A DNA stretch of 64,000 nt from Odontocerum albicorne (GCA_949825065.1 OX463863.1:16662345-16726344); one strand, 5' to 3'. Counted from the first letter of the stretch, positions 41,680-53,215 are shown. Numbers and translations: made by a program. Notes: a model not told the origin generated them from the sequence alone.

Positions 41680-44600
41680 ATGACATCTAAAGACGAATTC
41701 CGTGTAGAAACATTAATAAAAGTTGAACCTTTCAATGAAAAGGAAGTTATCAAAAACATGTTTCCAAACTATGAAGTCGAAGTGACATTTGAGAAAAAAT
41801 TTCGAGAGAATTGTCCACGGATTGTTGATACAGACCAATTAGACTTTGTTCCAAATAAAAAAGAGAGAGTAAATTATAAAACAAGGGTCAAACGATGGGG
41901 AACGAACAGTAAAGTGGGGCGTGTTGGAGATGAAACGTTGGAATGGGACGCTATCGAAATAAAAGAAGATGATATTAAGAAGGAGATTGAAGAAATGAGT
42001 GACTCAAATGATGACGGGTTTTCTACAAGTGGAAGTAAGTTTTTCTTTTCTTAAATATACAATTTTCAACGTAACAAAAATTTGGAAATGTTTCAACATT
42101 ACAAAAATTTGTAATATTGAACAATTACAAACCCAACAAAAATTTGGAATGTTGAAAAATTACAAACATTAAAAAAAATTGTAATGTAAAATTACAAACA
42201 TAAAAAAAATTTAGAATGTTGTAAAATTACAAACATAACAAAAATTTGGAATGTTTGTAATTTTTCAACATTCCAAATTTTTGTTAGGTTTGTGATTTTG
42301 TAACATTACAAATTTTTGTTATGTTAAATAACAAACATAACAAAAATTTGAAATGCTGTAAAATTACAAACATTACAAAAAAATGGAATGTTGAAAAATT
42401 ACAAACATTACAAAAATTTGTAATGTTAAATTACAAACAGTAAGTATTTGGAATGTTGTAAAATTACAAAAATTTGTAATTTAAAATTACAAACATAAAA
42501 ATTTTGGATGTTGAAAATTTACAAACAACAAAAATTTGTAATGTAAAATTACAAACATAACAAAAATTTGGAATGTTGTAAAATTACAAACATTACAAAA
42601 ATTTTTAATGTAAAATTACAAACATACCTAAAATTTGGAATGTTGAAAAATTACAAACATTACAAAAATTTGTAATGTAAAATTACAAACATAACAAAAA
42701 TTTGGAATGTTGTAAAATTACAAACATTACAAAAAATTTTAATGTAAAATTACGAACATACCTAAAATTTGGAATGTTGAAAAATTACAAACATTACAAA
42801 AATTTGTAATGTTAAATTACAAACATTACAAAAATTTGTAATGTTGAAAAATTACAAACAACAAATAGTTGTAAAATTACAAACATACCTAAAATTTGGA
42901 ATATTGAAAAATTACAAACCGATAAGATATGAATATATTTTTTCCTTCCTTCCTTTCCTTCAGGCCATCGCTTATTGAAAGCATCTTGATTCGTCCGTGT
43001 ATGGCGTTATGGCTTACAAGCGCCATGCATACCACACACTTTCCGCATGTAGGGGGTTTCCGATTATCTATAATGATTACTTGCTATGGCCATGCACGCA
43101 TAAAGAACATTTGATAACAATATGTATATAGCCACAAGCAATAGTAAAACACAGATGATACGTTACAATACAATATACTATCATAATTTCGCTTACAATT
43201 TTACAAAATACATTTCTGTAACGCATACGTCCGGTACAATCGTACTCAAATAGATATTATCTTTAAGATGTTATTTCTATGTAATTATAAAATAATTAAT
43301 TTCATTTTTAGGTTCATCATATTCATATCCTGCAAGTGATTATAAAAACCCTCGTGACAAGGTACTCTCACCTCTAAAATCAAATAATGAAACAGGCAAC
43401 AAGAAAATTGGGAAGAAATCTGCTTGTTGTAAAGTCTGCGGCAAAGTGTTCAAGTCTGGAAGAAACTTAACACTTCACAAGAAAGTTCACAGTGGCGAGA
43501 AACCACATTGTTGTTTAGAGTGTGGGAAGAAATTCTTAAGGAAGTCTTCGTTGCGCGTACACGAAAGGATTCATAGTGGAGAAAGACCCTTCAGTTGTGC
43601 ACAGTGTGGGCAACTCTTCACTCTGAAAAGTAACATGAAAGTCCACGAAAGGGTACACAATAGAGGGATCACCTTCCCTTGTGGAGAGTGTGGCAAGGAA
43701 TTTGTCCGCCAGAGTGATTTAGATTTCCATGCTAAGAGTCACACAGCTGAAGGAGCCCACAAATGTGATAAGTGCGGAAAAGCTTACACTAGTCAGCGTT
43801 GTTTTAAACAACATTATAAAAGATACCATTCAGAAGTTAATTCAAATGGTGACCTACACAAATCAACGTCTCATACAAAAGTTAATTCAAACGGTGACCT
43901 ACACAAATCAATGTCTCATACAGAAGATAATTCAAATGGTGACCTACACAAATCAATGTCTCATTCAGAAGTCAAGTCAAATGGTGACCTACACAAATCA
44001 ACGTCTCATACAGAAGTGAATTCAAATAGTGACCTACATAAATCAATGTCTCATTCAGAAGTTAATTCAAATGGTGATCTACACAAATCAATGTCTTATT
44101 CAAAATATCCTGTCAAAGAGCATAGTAAAGAGAAAGTTTCAGATATTAAAGAGGGTGAAATAAACGCTTGTCTGGATAATTCAACAATCATTGAAGAGAA
44201 ACAACTTAAAGAAATGTCCGGAATTTATGAAAATCAAGATAATATTCACAAACTTCTTAAAAAAGGTTACGATATTCATGAAAATGTTCAAAGCGATGGG
44301 GGATTGTATAAATGTGAATATTGTGGACTGGTTTTTATTCACGAACACAATTTGAATTCTCATAAACGAATACACAGCATGAAACAGACGTTTGAATGCA
44401 AGCACTGTGGTAAAATCTTCGAAAGGAAAAGATGTTTTAGAGAACATGAAATGTCTCACGAAAACGTTAAACCTTTTGCTTGTGCCGAATGTGGCAAATC
44501 ATTTGTTGCCGAAAGATATTTGAAGCAGCATTTGAAAATACACAAAGGGTTTCAATATCCCTGCGAAGAATGTCAAAAAACATTTTCGACTTATAAATAT

Positions 44601-44696
44601 TTGACACAGCATATGAAGTCCCACGGTAAAAAGTTGCCCCGCTCCTTTGTGGGATTGGGAAATGTTATACAAATGAACAATTCCTTGAAAAAGTAA
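41680..44696 (+). CDS. C2H2 zinc-finger protein C, two exons, nine fingers and a repeat linker
   Basis: Exon 1 is 41680-42034: MTSKDEFRVETLIKVEPF, acidic, with IKVEP, IEIKEDD and KKEIEEM, ending at the donor GGAA|GTAAGT. Exon 2 is 43312-44696, after TTCATTTTTAG. The joint is phase 1 (A + GT = Ser), giving 579 residues. Fingers 1-5 (CKVC, CLEC, CAQC, CGEC, CDKC) are followed by six copies of a 14-residue Ser/Asn/His-rich repeat (EVNSNGDLHKSMSH), then an acidic spacer and four more fingers (CEYC, CKHC, CAEC, CEEC). The repeat linker, coded by a 42-bp minisatellite, splits the fingers into two blocks that could bind separate sites; that is inference. Probable nuclear DNA-binding factor. The intron holds an AT-rich array (42055-42920). 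A downstream ATTAAA near 44933 may be a poly(A) signal. Confidence 0.88.
42055..42920. repeat. AT-rich tandem array in the intron of gene C, about 36-bp period
   Basis: Units of the form AAATTACAAACATAACAAAA plus ATTTGGAATGTTG repeat about 24 times. At 42240-42320 the array runs in the opposite direction (GTAATTTTTCAACATTCCAA, ATTTTTGTTAGGTTTGTG) and then reverts, so a segment is inverted. Confidence 0.85.
42921..43311. other. Remainder of the gene C intron
   Basis: 42950-43050 (TTCAGGCCATCGCTTATTGA, GCCATGCATACCACACAC) looks like a fragment of a dispersed repeat, but I cannot name it. The intron ends with the acceptor at 43311. Confidence 0.35.
43830..44105 (+). repeat. 42-bp coding minisatellite in gene C, six copies
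   Basis: The unit GAAGTTAATTCAAATGGTGA plus CCTACACAAATCAATGTCTCAT repeats six times within exon 2 and stays in frame. Copies differ at scattered sites (ACAAAAG, GAAGATAAT, GAAGTCAAG, AATAGTGAC), mostly giving conservative changes. Confidence 0.9.
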
Positions 44697-45019
44697 TTTT
44701 CACTTTTGGTACTTTTCAACTAATCTGAATTGTGCTCTAGGTATGTTGAAAAGCAGGGCTGGGATACACTATTATCTTTGGGCCCTGTTCACCAATCCTT
44801 TATTTTGAATCACAGGTAATACTTATTGGTGTTGAGAACCAATCAATGCCTTTAATTTGTAGTATTGTGTCTATGAATTATTCTCAATTTGTATGGCAGC
44901 CTTTAAATTATCCAAATTGATTATTCAGACATATTAAAGAATGTGGCCGGCAACCATTTTTTTTTAGCCCCGTTCATCAAGCTTTTGGGTTTAAAATCAC
45001 TAGATTAGGCATGGAACTC
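44697..45019. other. 3' flank of gene C
   Basis: Non-coding. GGGCCCTGTTCACCAATCCT (near 44781) and CCCCGTTCATCAAGCTTTTG (near 44969) are imperfect copies of one sequence, perhaps ends of a short repeat. Confidence 0.35.
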
Positions 45020-45600
45020 TTTGCTGGTAATCGCACGTGTTAGCAATGCTACAGTACATGAAAAGTACAGCGTATTCTACAGCAGAGACATCTCCCAGTC
45101 TACAAGGCTGTTGTCCTCCCCACACTTCTCTATGGGTCTGAGACTTGGGTTCCCTGTAGAAGGCACGTTCAAAGCCTAGAAATGTTTCACCAGTGTTTCC
45201 TTCGCCGAATTTTTCGGATACACTGGAGTGATCATGTCACAAATATTTCAGTCCTGCAACGCTCAAACTGTAAACCTATAGGTGATATGGTTATAAAGGT
45301 GAAATTGCGGTGGACCGGGCATGTGATACGCATGGGCGATCATAGACTCCCAAAACGCATCTTGTACGGGGAAGTGGTGGGCAGAAGAAGCGCTTTAAGG
45401 ACAGTCTGCGAGAGTCGCTTACTTCATGGCCAGGCGGCTCAGCAGGATCCACATGTCTGTGACGTTTGCGGGAGAGAGTGCGCATCTAGGATCGGGCTGT
45501 TTTCTCACAGAAGATCACATGATCGACATGGAAGAACGGTTCAAGATTGTCGTTGGAGGGGCGAGGGGATCTTCGACTACGAGGCCCGGCAATGACGACA
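45020..45600 (+). pseudogene. LINE ORF2 C-terminal fragment with zinc-finger-like end
   Basis: Plus strand: VVLPTLLYGSETWVPCRRHV-like sequence (45108-45170), then SLEMFHQCFLRRIFRIHWSD, KVKLRWTGHVIRMGDHRLPK, and at the end DVCGRECASRIGLFSHRRSH. The last segment, a single C2H2-like motif, is a known C-terminal feature of one group of non-LTR retrotransposon ORF2 proteins, so it is not part of the host finger genes. Small frame breaks are present and there is no RT core. Confidence 0.7.
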
Positions 45601-46320
45601 TGAAAAGTCAACAACACTTGCACACATCTAGCATGTGCGATTATTAGATGATCAACTCTTTTGCTAAACAGGGATTTTTTTCGGGTATTATAGATAATCG
45701 AGTCCGAAACCTCTACATGAAGTTCAAGTGTCCTACCAACTTGGCCACAGAGATTGTCTGAAAAGTACTCTTTTTATGAAACAAGATGAATTGATCCTCG
45801 ACAGAATTTAAAGGAAAATCTTCCAAGGAATCTATTGTCACGTGTATGGTGATGGTGTCTGGAGGTTTTGAGACGATTTGGAACTTAACAACCTTTATGT
45901 AGATGGTCCTGTAGCCAACAACATCAAAATTTGTAGATTAGACTGACAGATATTCTCATGGAAGACCAGATGTCCATGAAAAGATTTGCTTAGGATAGGC
46001 AACTTTGATAAATATAATCCAATAGTTACTAAGTTTATTTTATCTAATTTTTTACACTATAAATATTTTATATACATTTTGATAAATATAATTTCTGTCT
46101 ATGTTCGACTGATGTATTTTCTGATTCACGTAAATCCTCTATATAAATCGACTCTAAAAAACTTATCCATGGAAAAATTGTACACTTAACAACACTCAAT
46201 TTCATTTATTCATTCATACGAGTATATTATGTACGAGTATGATAGAACTTTTAGCATTGCTGGTCACATGGCGTGGACATGTCTACCTATAAGTTATGAA
46301 TTTGGGTGATGTGTGCAGCT
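45601..46320. other. No gene seen
   Basis: 45660-45970 has the look of a decayed mobile element (TTGCTAAACAGGGATTTTTT, TGATCCTCGACAGAATTTAA), but I cannot assign it. 45990-46250 is AT-rich and non-coding. Confidence 0.35.
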
Positions 46321-46960
46321 TTAGGAAACACTTTTTGGGAGATCTCGCCATGAAAGAGTGTTATCTATTAGCACTCCTAGCTTTTTAACAGTTTTATGTA
46401 ATGGTATGATAGAGTCATCAAGTAATATTGGAGGGAGTAAGTCAGTGTTGAATTTACCGAGAAGCTGAGGACTGCCAATGAGGATCGCTCGAGACTGTAG
46501 GATTAATGAATAAGCCACACTCCCCAGTCTACTCCGAGATCGATTGAAGGTCTGCATTTAAATTGTTCAAAGCTGTGTAAAAGAAATTTGGATCAAAATG
46601 AATATATATCTGCAGGTCATCCGCATACAGATGATAAGAACACTTAAGAGATGATGTTATTAGGTTAATGAATATAGAAAAAAGAAGTGGAGAGAGAATT
46701 CCACCTTGGGGAACGCCTGCAGAGAGATCAGTCCATTCAGATATACGCTCTTGGTATTTACAAGATTGTTGTCTTCCTTTTAAATAACACAAAAATCAGA
46801 CCAATGAGCATTCGAGCCATAAGCAGATCAAAGTCTACAGTATTGAATGCATTGCTAAAATCCAGTAGACAAAACAATGTCAGCTGCTTAAATTGTATGG
46901 ATTCCATTTATGAGACTCAGCCAAAATACAAATATGCCCCTAAAAATGTTTTCGATAAGT
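46321..46960 (-). pseudogene. LINE reverse transcriptase fragment
   Basis: On the minus strand the order is: LLDFSNAFNTVDFDLL (RT motif A region, about 46850-46900), SAGVPQGGILSPLLFSIFIN (motif B), YHLYADDLQIYI (motif C with the YADD active site), then QAILIGSPQLLGKFNT and KKLGVLIDNTLSW (thumb side). It is a fragment of the catalytic core, broken by frameshifts near 46545 and 46800. The 5' side ends at the T1 MITE (46981). The F-YADD box and the GVPQGG block identify a non-LTR retrotransposon; I cannot name the clade. Confidence 0.8.
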
Positions 46961-46980
46961 AATGAATCAAAATATCTTTA

Positions 46981-47595
46981 TCCCTTCCTTCTCTGTGATG
47001 TGTAACAAGTACACATTGCTTCTAAAAACTTTAATATCTCTATAAATATAATAAATACTGCCTTCAGATTTTACGTATTCCTCCGTAATACATTTACGCA
47101 TTGAATGAAAAAATAATATTAATAATAATTAACACTTATCGGCCACATCAGAGATATTTTGTGAAAATCGGGAATAAATTCCCCAATACCATCAAACTTG
47201 TGCCAGTGTGTGACGTAGGTATATTCATTCTAAAAAACCGCTATGGGTGAGGAAGCGACGCTATTCACTTCTCACTGTCTTTCTACTTTGGTATATGAGA
47301 ATGCAAGAAATGAATCTCAGTTCGCAATTGTGTTTCTTCCTTTGAGATATATCATAACAGTCCCGTCTCAGTAGCTCTAGGGCATTCATTTGAGGTGGTC
47401 TCTTTGCCCTTGATCTCTTTGTGAACGTCGGCCGATGTTTTTTTTTATGTTTTCAGCAATCAAATTTCAAGTTTTATCACTTGATTTCAAATTTAATTAA
47501 TTTAAGCGATTTGCTATGAATATTCATATTTTACCGAATTTAAATCGCTCATTTTTACATGTGTATTGAATACACAGCACTGGAACGCGCAGTTA
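46981..47595. repeat. TTAA MITE T1, reverse copy
   Basis: Reads in complement to the copy at 662: TCCCTTCCTTCTCTGTGATG at the left, AATACACAGCACTGGAACGC at the right, where the last 30 bp of the end are missing. The left TTAA is degenerate (TTTA). Confidence 0.7.
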
Positions 47596-47854
47596 AACAT
47601 TAACAGAAAAGAATAAAAGAAAATGTTTTTTTTCTCTTAACATCTTGTATTTCCCATTGAATAAATTCCTTTTTTTTTTTCACGAACGATTTCAGGTTTT
47701 ATATAAACTGAAATCTGGTTACCCTATTTACCACTCAATAATAATGGGTTCGAATCCTGAGCTAGAGCGCCTTTGAGGAGACTTTACTCTCTAAACTGCG
47801 CTATATAAATATTTGTTTTTGATATGTGTTTTGACATTTTGATATTATGTGTGT
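47596..47854. other. Between two T1 pieces; tRNA-like B-box
   Basis: GGGTTCGAATCCTGAGCTAG (about 47750) resembles a polymerase III B-box, as in a SINE head or tRNA relic, but no matching A-box is clear. Nothing else was recognised. Confidence 0.3.
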
Positions 47855-47984
47855 TGAATTTAATTAATTTAAGCAATTGACTATGAATATTCTTATTTTT
47901 CCGAATTTAAATGGTTCATTTTTACATGTGTGTTGAATACACAGCACCAGAACGCAATGATTTTTTTAGCACAGAAAGGGAAAG
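47855..47984. repeat. TTAA MITE T1, end fragment (reverse)
   Basis: Complement of the left end of T1: TTTACATGTGTGTTGAATAC, ACAGCACCAGAACGCAATGA and AGAAAGGGAAAGG before TTAA (47985-47988). It contains the end missing from the previous copy. Confidence 0.7.
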
Positions 47985-47988
47985 GTTA

Positions 47989-48736
47989 ATAAAATGTTAA
48001 AATAAACAGTTTATTACTTTTACGATATATTTTTATTTTATCACTATTTTAATACATCACTAGAGCCATGTATTCTAACAAGCAAACTGAAGCATTTAAG
48101 CTAAGGATATCAAGCCAAAAGAAGCGCCCAAAGATCCGTATATAAATTTTAAATACAATAACGATCTAGATTAATGTTTTATGGAAGAATGCATTCATTT
48201 CAGTTCGTTTTTATAATCATGATGCACTCCTTACCATCTCATAATCCTTGGCACGACTGCAGAAAAAGATGCATACATCTATGGATTCTTTTTATTTATA
48301 TTTTTTTCTATGGATTCAGATTAATTCGATTGCGCTTATATGTATTGTGAATCGTCAAAAATATTTCCAGATTTTATTATTTATAACGCAAATTTCATGC
48401 TGAAAATAATGTTTGTAGCATTTGAGCCTGACTTTTTAATTTGACAGTTGTTTGGCATTATTCGTTATAATAGTTTCAAATAATATATTAGTATATTGCT
48501 AAGTTTTTACAAGATCCAACTAATTGAATCGAGTCTTTGATGTATGTTTACAATTCTGATACAAGACATTTTCTTTTATTCAAAAGCTTTTATTCTCTTG
48601 TATCTCCTGTTGCATTTTTAGTACGTTGCGCTTATCAGGTACTTGAAAAAATAACGAAGATATTACGAAATGATAAGATGCGTCCATTTTAGGTTAGTTT
48701 GAACTAAAATACATCCAATTTCGCGTGATTCACGCC
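47989..48736. other. 5' flank of gene D; nothing else recognised
   Basis: AT-rich non-coding sequence before gene D. No promoter motif can be placed with confidence. Confidence 0.4.
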
Positions 48737-51700
48737 ATGGAATATAAAGATTTAGAAACTCCCATTAAAAAGGAACCCTCGGATCATGAAAATACAACAA
48801 ATGCTTTTCCAGAGTTTAAAATTGAAATAAATGAAGTGAAAATCAAAATCGAGGTTAAGAAAGAAACCAGAGTAACGTCGACTGATATACGTGAGTACAG
48901 ATTACAAAAATCTATTTTATTACAAAAATGAAACAAAATCAAAGTGAAAATGTCAATCAAACTTTAAAACACGTATAATGTAACAAGAAAAACAGCAAAA
49001 CTAATTGGAAGCTCCTGCCTCATCCTCCTTACTCACCAGACATTGTCCCAAATGACTTATCATTTATTTCTGACTCAACAATAAAGATTAAGTTGAAAAA
49101 GAACTTGAAATAATTAAATATAAGTTTATTGATAGCAACATACTGTGTACATATTTAAAAACATTCCAAAATCACATATACTCGTATATCTCAAGATATA
49201 TGGCAGAAAATACATTTAAGAGAGAAGCTATCAAAAGGTCGGGGCTTATCTCATGATATCCCCCCGGCCGAGATACACCCCATCAATTTTATTTCTTTAT
49301 TTTCTCAACGCAGGCTTGATTATAAAGTCTGTATTTATTAGCATACAGTTCCCTTTCAACATTCACAATAAACTACATAAATGTATTTTATATTGTTATA
49401 CTTAACGCCTGCTTTCAAACTGATGACGATTCTGGTCTAGACATTGCTGGCAACGCCAAGCAACAGAATCATTTGAATTCGTATTTGGGCGCATTCTCTT
49501 CCAATGGCTACTCGTACGGTACGGCATCGATGGTTTCAGGTGTTTTAGCATAAACTTTATTTTTGAGAAATCCCCAAAAGATAAAGTCTACTACTGCGTT
49601 TTCCTACTTCCAGAAGCACTTCAAATACACTTTCTTTGTTCAAAACTGAGTCTGGTTTCAACGATTATTTCTAAAAGTGGGGATACATTTTTTTGCGACA
49701 CCTGTATATGCCTACATATATATATACACACATATATTCAAAGTCACTTAAGTACGTTGATGAGTGCTTTCTAACGCGCTCAATCTTAGAAGATAATTTA
49801 CTTTTGCTTTTGGTAATGTGATATGGAATATGTCAATATCCGAAGCAGTCCCGTTCAGAAGAGTTAAGGCCCTTCCGACAGGCATAGCGGCTGGAAGACC
49901 AGTTCTTGCGTATGTGATTAAGAACAGTTTTTGCCGGCGCAGTCTAGTGTAATTGTTAGGAACATTTAACGCTAATCTTTGTAGTAATGCTGGACAGCTC
50001 ACAACTCCCCGAACGAGTCTGACAACGTATACCAGGAGACGCAGATTTCTCCTTACGCTCAAGGAGGTATACCCGAGTACGCCCAGCAGAAACTGAGTAG
50101 GATAAAGCCACGGATAGACACCAAACTCACTCATATAGAGATATCGTAGATATTTTTTTGTACCTTCTCCACCATGAGTGAGTTCTGCGCCCCCACCGGG
50201 CTCCAAATGCTTCCTAGTTTGCTACGGATCAATTAATTAAACAGCGTTTTGATTTTTAAACGACTTAGAAATTCTCATTAGAAATCCTAGAGTTTTATAA
50301 GTTGAGTTGCACACCAATGTACAATATAGGGCGAGCCCAGCCGCAAGGACACCAGATGTTTTTCAGCCCACAATCTTGTTCATGTAATATAGATTAAGAA
50401 AAAAAAGAGGAAAATAAAAAAATACCAAAGTAAAGTAATCTCACAAATATTACCTCAGATTAATTCAAATAAATAATAAAGGTTATTTGACTACAACATA
50501 TGATACACATAATGTGTACGTACATAAATATATTCCAATATCGCACATATATCGCAAAATAAACTGCAGAAAATACATTTAATAGAGAAGCTATTAAAAT
50601 GTCCGGGTTCATCCCATAACATCCCCCTGGCTGACCTAAACCCCACTAATATATGGCGAGCCTGGCCGCGAGGACACTAGGTGTTTTTTAGCCTGCACAA
50701 AATGAATCACTTTAATTCAATCAAGAAGATCAACTATAATGTTCAAAAAGCCTCAAGTGCAAACTAGATAGAAATATTTTTTTTGAATTGTCTCTCAACA
50801 TTCCGGTTGGAAGGCAACCATATTACCAATCAGGCTACAGAGGTCATCATAGCAAATTAATGTTTAATAAACCTTTCACTCAACTTTTGTCTGGTTGGTT
50901 CAAAGAAATTTGTATTCTTTGCAAAATCGCCATTTGTATACTTAACAATAAATAAATAATAATCGTTCTTGTTTTATTTTAGCAGCAGCCGAAACGTTTC
51001 AAACTAAAATATCTGATAAATTAAATATTAAAGAAAACTTCAACGTGACACACTTTTATAAAAATATTGAAACACAAGAAAACTTTAGATGCAAGAAATG
51101 CGGAGAGATATTCGTTTGGAAAGATCTCTTGGAAAATCACATAAAATCTATTCATGGAACAAAGGAGACACGCAACAACAAGAAAATTCTTTACAATTGT
51201 GAGGATTGCAGACGTACGTTTACTTCGAGAGACAGTTGGATGAAACACGCTCGAGTTCACAGCGGAGAGAAACCGTACAATTGTCACGAATGTCATAAAA
51301 GATTCTCTCAAAGTAGCGCTTTACGGCAACACTACATGATTCACACTTTAGAGAAACCGTACAGTTGTCAAATGTGCGGGCAATTATTCACGAGAAAGGA
51401 TAATTTAACCCGTCATCTTACAGTTCACAAAGCGGAAAGAGAAAAATTCACATGCGACGAATGCGGTAAGGACTTCTCGACAAAAGGATATTTGATACAG
51501 CACATTAAAATACATACGGGAAAACATTTTAAATGTGACGTGTGTGAGAAATCATTCTCGTTTTTAACCGCTTTAAGAGTTCATTCGATGATTCACAGTG
51601 GAGAAAGACTACACAGTTGTACGTATTGCGATAAAGGTTTCAGCACAAAGTATAATTTAATAAAACATCTGGTAGTTCATACTAAAGAAAAACAGCATAA

Positions 51701-52049
51701 ATGTTCCGATTGCGGAAAGTCGTTTGGACAAAAGAGTTATTTAAACGAACATTCGTTTACTCATACCCGAGGGAAATCTTGTATTTGTCCGAATTGTGAC
51801 AAAGCGTTTGTACTTAATAAACACTTGTCTCGTCATCTGAAAGGACACTGCGGCGGGAAGAAAATACCTCAAACGTGCTGCCAAGAATGCGGTAAAGTTT
51901 TCAAGTCGAGAAATTATTTGAAAGAACATTTGAGGATTCATACGGGTGATAAAATGTACCAATGTGAAATTTGTAAACAATCTTTCACTTTTAAAAACAG
52001 TCTTAGGATGCATATGAAGTTTCACCAAGATAAAAAGGACACGATATGA
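48737..52049 (+). CDS. C2H2 zinc-finger protein D, two exons, eleven fingers
   Basis: Exon 1 is 48737-48890: ATG at 48737 (GCCATGG context; MEYKDLETPIKKEPSD), with IKKEP, IKIEVKKE and EIN acidic segments, ending ATAC|GTGAGT. Exon 2 is 50983-52049, after TTTATTTTAG; the joint is phase 1 (C + CA = Pro), giving 406 residues. NAG-repeat acceptors (AGCAGCAG) allow a three-base shift. Eleven fingers follow (CKKC, CEDC, CHEC, CQMC, CDEC, CDVC, CTYC, CSDC, CPNC, CQEC, CEIC), many with SGEKPY-type linkers. Probable nuclear DNA-binding factor of unknown target. The 2.1-kb intron contains a LINE fragment (49748-50206) and a dispersed repeat. The upstream GTG reading at 48725 is not used. The stop codon at 52047 lies in an 18-bp tandem repeat that also repeats AATAAA. 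Confidence 0.88.
49150..49290. repeat. Dispersed repeat V, copy 1 (intron of gene D)
   Basis: ACATTTAAGAGAGAAGCTAT, CATGATATCCCCCCGGCCGA and GATACACCCCATCAAT match 50575-50650 (ACATTTAATAGAGAAGCTAT, CATAACATCCCCCTGGCTGA). Confidence 0.6.
49748..50206 (-). pseudogene. LINE ORF2 C-terminal fragment in the intron of gene D
   Basis: Minus strand, open over 152 codons: PWLYPTQFLLGVLGYTSL, SVRRNLRLLVYVVRLVRG, VVSCPALLQRLALNVPNNYT, ARTGLPAAMPVGRALTLLNG. The RRN...LLxxLVRGxxxCPxLLxRLxxxVP order is the thumb-to-C-terminus region of arthropod non-LTR retrotransposon ORF2. It is not interrupted by a stop, but no catalytic region is present, so it is unlikely to be a host gene. Confidence 0.6.
50330..50700. 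repeat. Dispersed repeat V, copies 2 and 3
   Basis: GGCGAGCCCAGCCGCAAGGA (about 50332) and GGCGAGCCTGGCCGCGAGGA (about 50657) start two related blocks (AGGTGTTTTTTAGCC and AGATGTTTTTCAGCC). Between them is the block shared with 49150-49290. All lie in the gene D intron. Confidence 0.55.
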
Positions 52050-52110
52050 ATAAAGGACACAATATGAATAAAGGACACGATATGAATAAAGGACACGATA
52101 TGAATAAAGG
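52029..52110 (+). repeat. 18-bp tandem repeat over the stop codon of gene D, with four AATAAA
   Basis: The unit AAAGGACACGATATGAAT repeats about 4.5 times. Because 18 is divisible by three, every unit carries the in-frame TGA, and each also contains AATAAA (52049, 52067, 52085 and 52103). The repeat therefore multiplies both the stop codon and the poly(A) hexamer. Confidence 0.85.
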
Positions 52111-53029
52111 CAGAACAAGAAATTGGAAAAATACTCTCTGGAACTAAGATGGATCCTTTTGCAAATTATTTCACTACAGATTGAATTTATTGAAGTTGTA
52201 TCGGATGTATGCGTCACCCTTAATATGCGTAGATATTTGGTTATAACTTGATATGTAAGTTTGATGTTTATTTGATATTTTTGGTGATTTTGTATGTAAA
52301 TATTTATGTTTGTTTGGGTCTGCGCTGTATCGCGACCGCAGCTGAAATGAGACATATGGACGGTCGTCGTGAGACTATATCGCTGGCCGGCCGGCCTCTG
52401 CATTGCGCAAAACTCCCGAAAATTGTGGTATTTTGCGAGGTGTGAGCGCATGCAGTGGCGGAAAATGGCGCTTACAATGAGCGATCAGCTGTTCATAAGA
52501 AGGGTCCTTTTCAAAATAAATTATATTCTCAGTTTCACCCTGCCTACTGTGTTTTACTTGAGACCTGCTATAAGATAAAATCATGAAGACTTGATTTATA
52601 TATCGACGCCGATATTGCAGAAACACATAACTCGATTTTTTCGTATAAGTAACTTTCTTTATTTTTTGCCATCTCTTGTATCATTGACACATTTTTGTAT
52701 TAACACATATATTTATTTTCAACGCAGAACGCATTTATTCGTAACTGCAATACCAAGTGATGTTTTTATTTTGCAGAACAATAGTTTTTTGTCTCTCCTG
52801 TAAAATTTGGGCAATCTTAGATACGTGTTCCTGCAGTATCGGCGACGATATGCCCAATAGTGTTATATATTCAACACGACGATATGCCCAATAGTGTTAT
52901 ACAATCTTAAGCATTCAACATGAGTGCTCAGAACTTGGCTAGTAATTTTCTTTTAAACAATGCACACATTAGAGACATCCTTTGAAACTTTCCAAAATAT
53001 AATTCTTCAACAATCCAAGGAAACATTGT
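52111..53029. other. 3' flank of gene D; 29-bp duplicate
   Basis: No gene was recognised. CGACGATATGCCCAATAGTG is present twice in a row (about 52842 and 52877). A more GC-rich patch at 52330-52470 has open frames without a known domain. Confidence 0.4.
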
Positions 53030-53150
53030 TTTGTTAAGAGAGTTGTGGAATCTTGGAACAGACTGCTTAATAGCATAACAAGTGCTGTGACATTGAACCA
53101 CATTAAAAAAACATCTAGACACACAAACTATGGACTGTTTTAGTAATGTT
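53030..53150 (+). pseudogene. Short LINE ORF2 tail
   Basis: Plus strand: FVKRVVESWNRLLNSITSAV, TLNHIKK. The RVVxxWNxLPxxxxxAxTLNxFK pattern is typical of the end of non-LTR retrotransposon ORF2. Too short for further assignment. Confidence 0.45.
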
Positions 53151-53215
53151 TTGTTTCCTTTGTTTTTCCCTTGCTGTCGTCTCCAAGAATATACGACAGG
53201 TAAACTTGACATATA

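Noticed and set aside
43729..44019. A 96-codon frame in the repeat of gene C
   Set aside because: It is an alternative frame of the 42-bp coding repeat; the frame with fingers on both sides is the real one.
45440..45530. A fifth host zinc-finger gene (single C2H2 motif)
   Set aside because: The motif is the C-terminal part of a LINE ORF2 reading that begins upstream with YGSETW and GHVIRMGDHRLPK.
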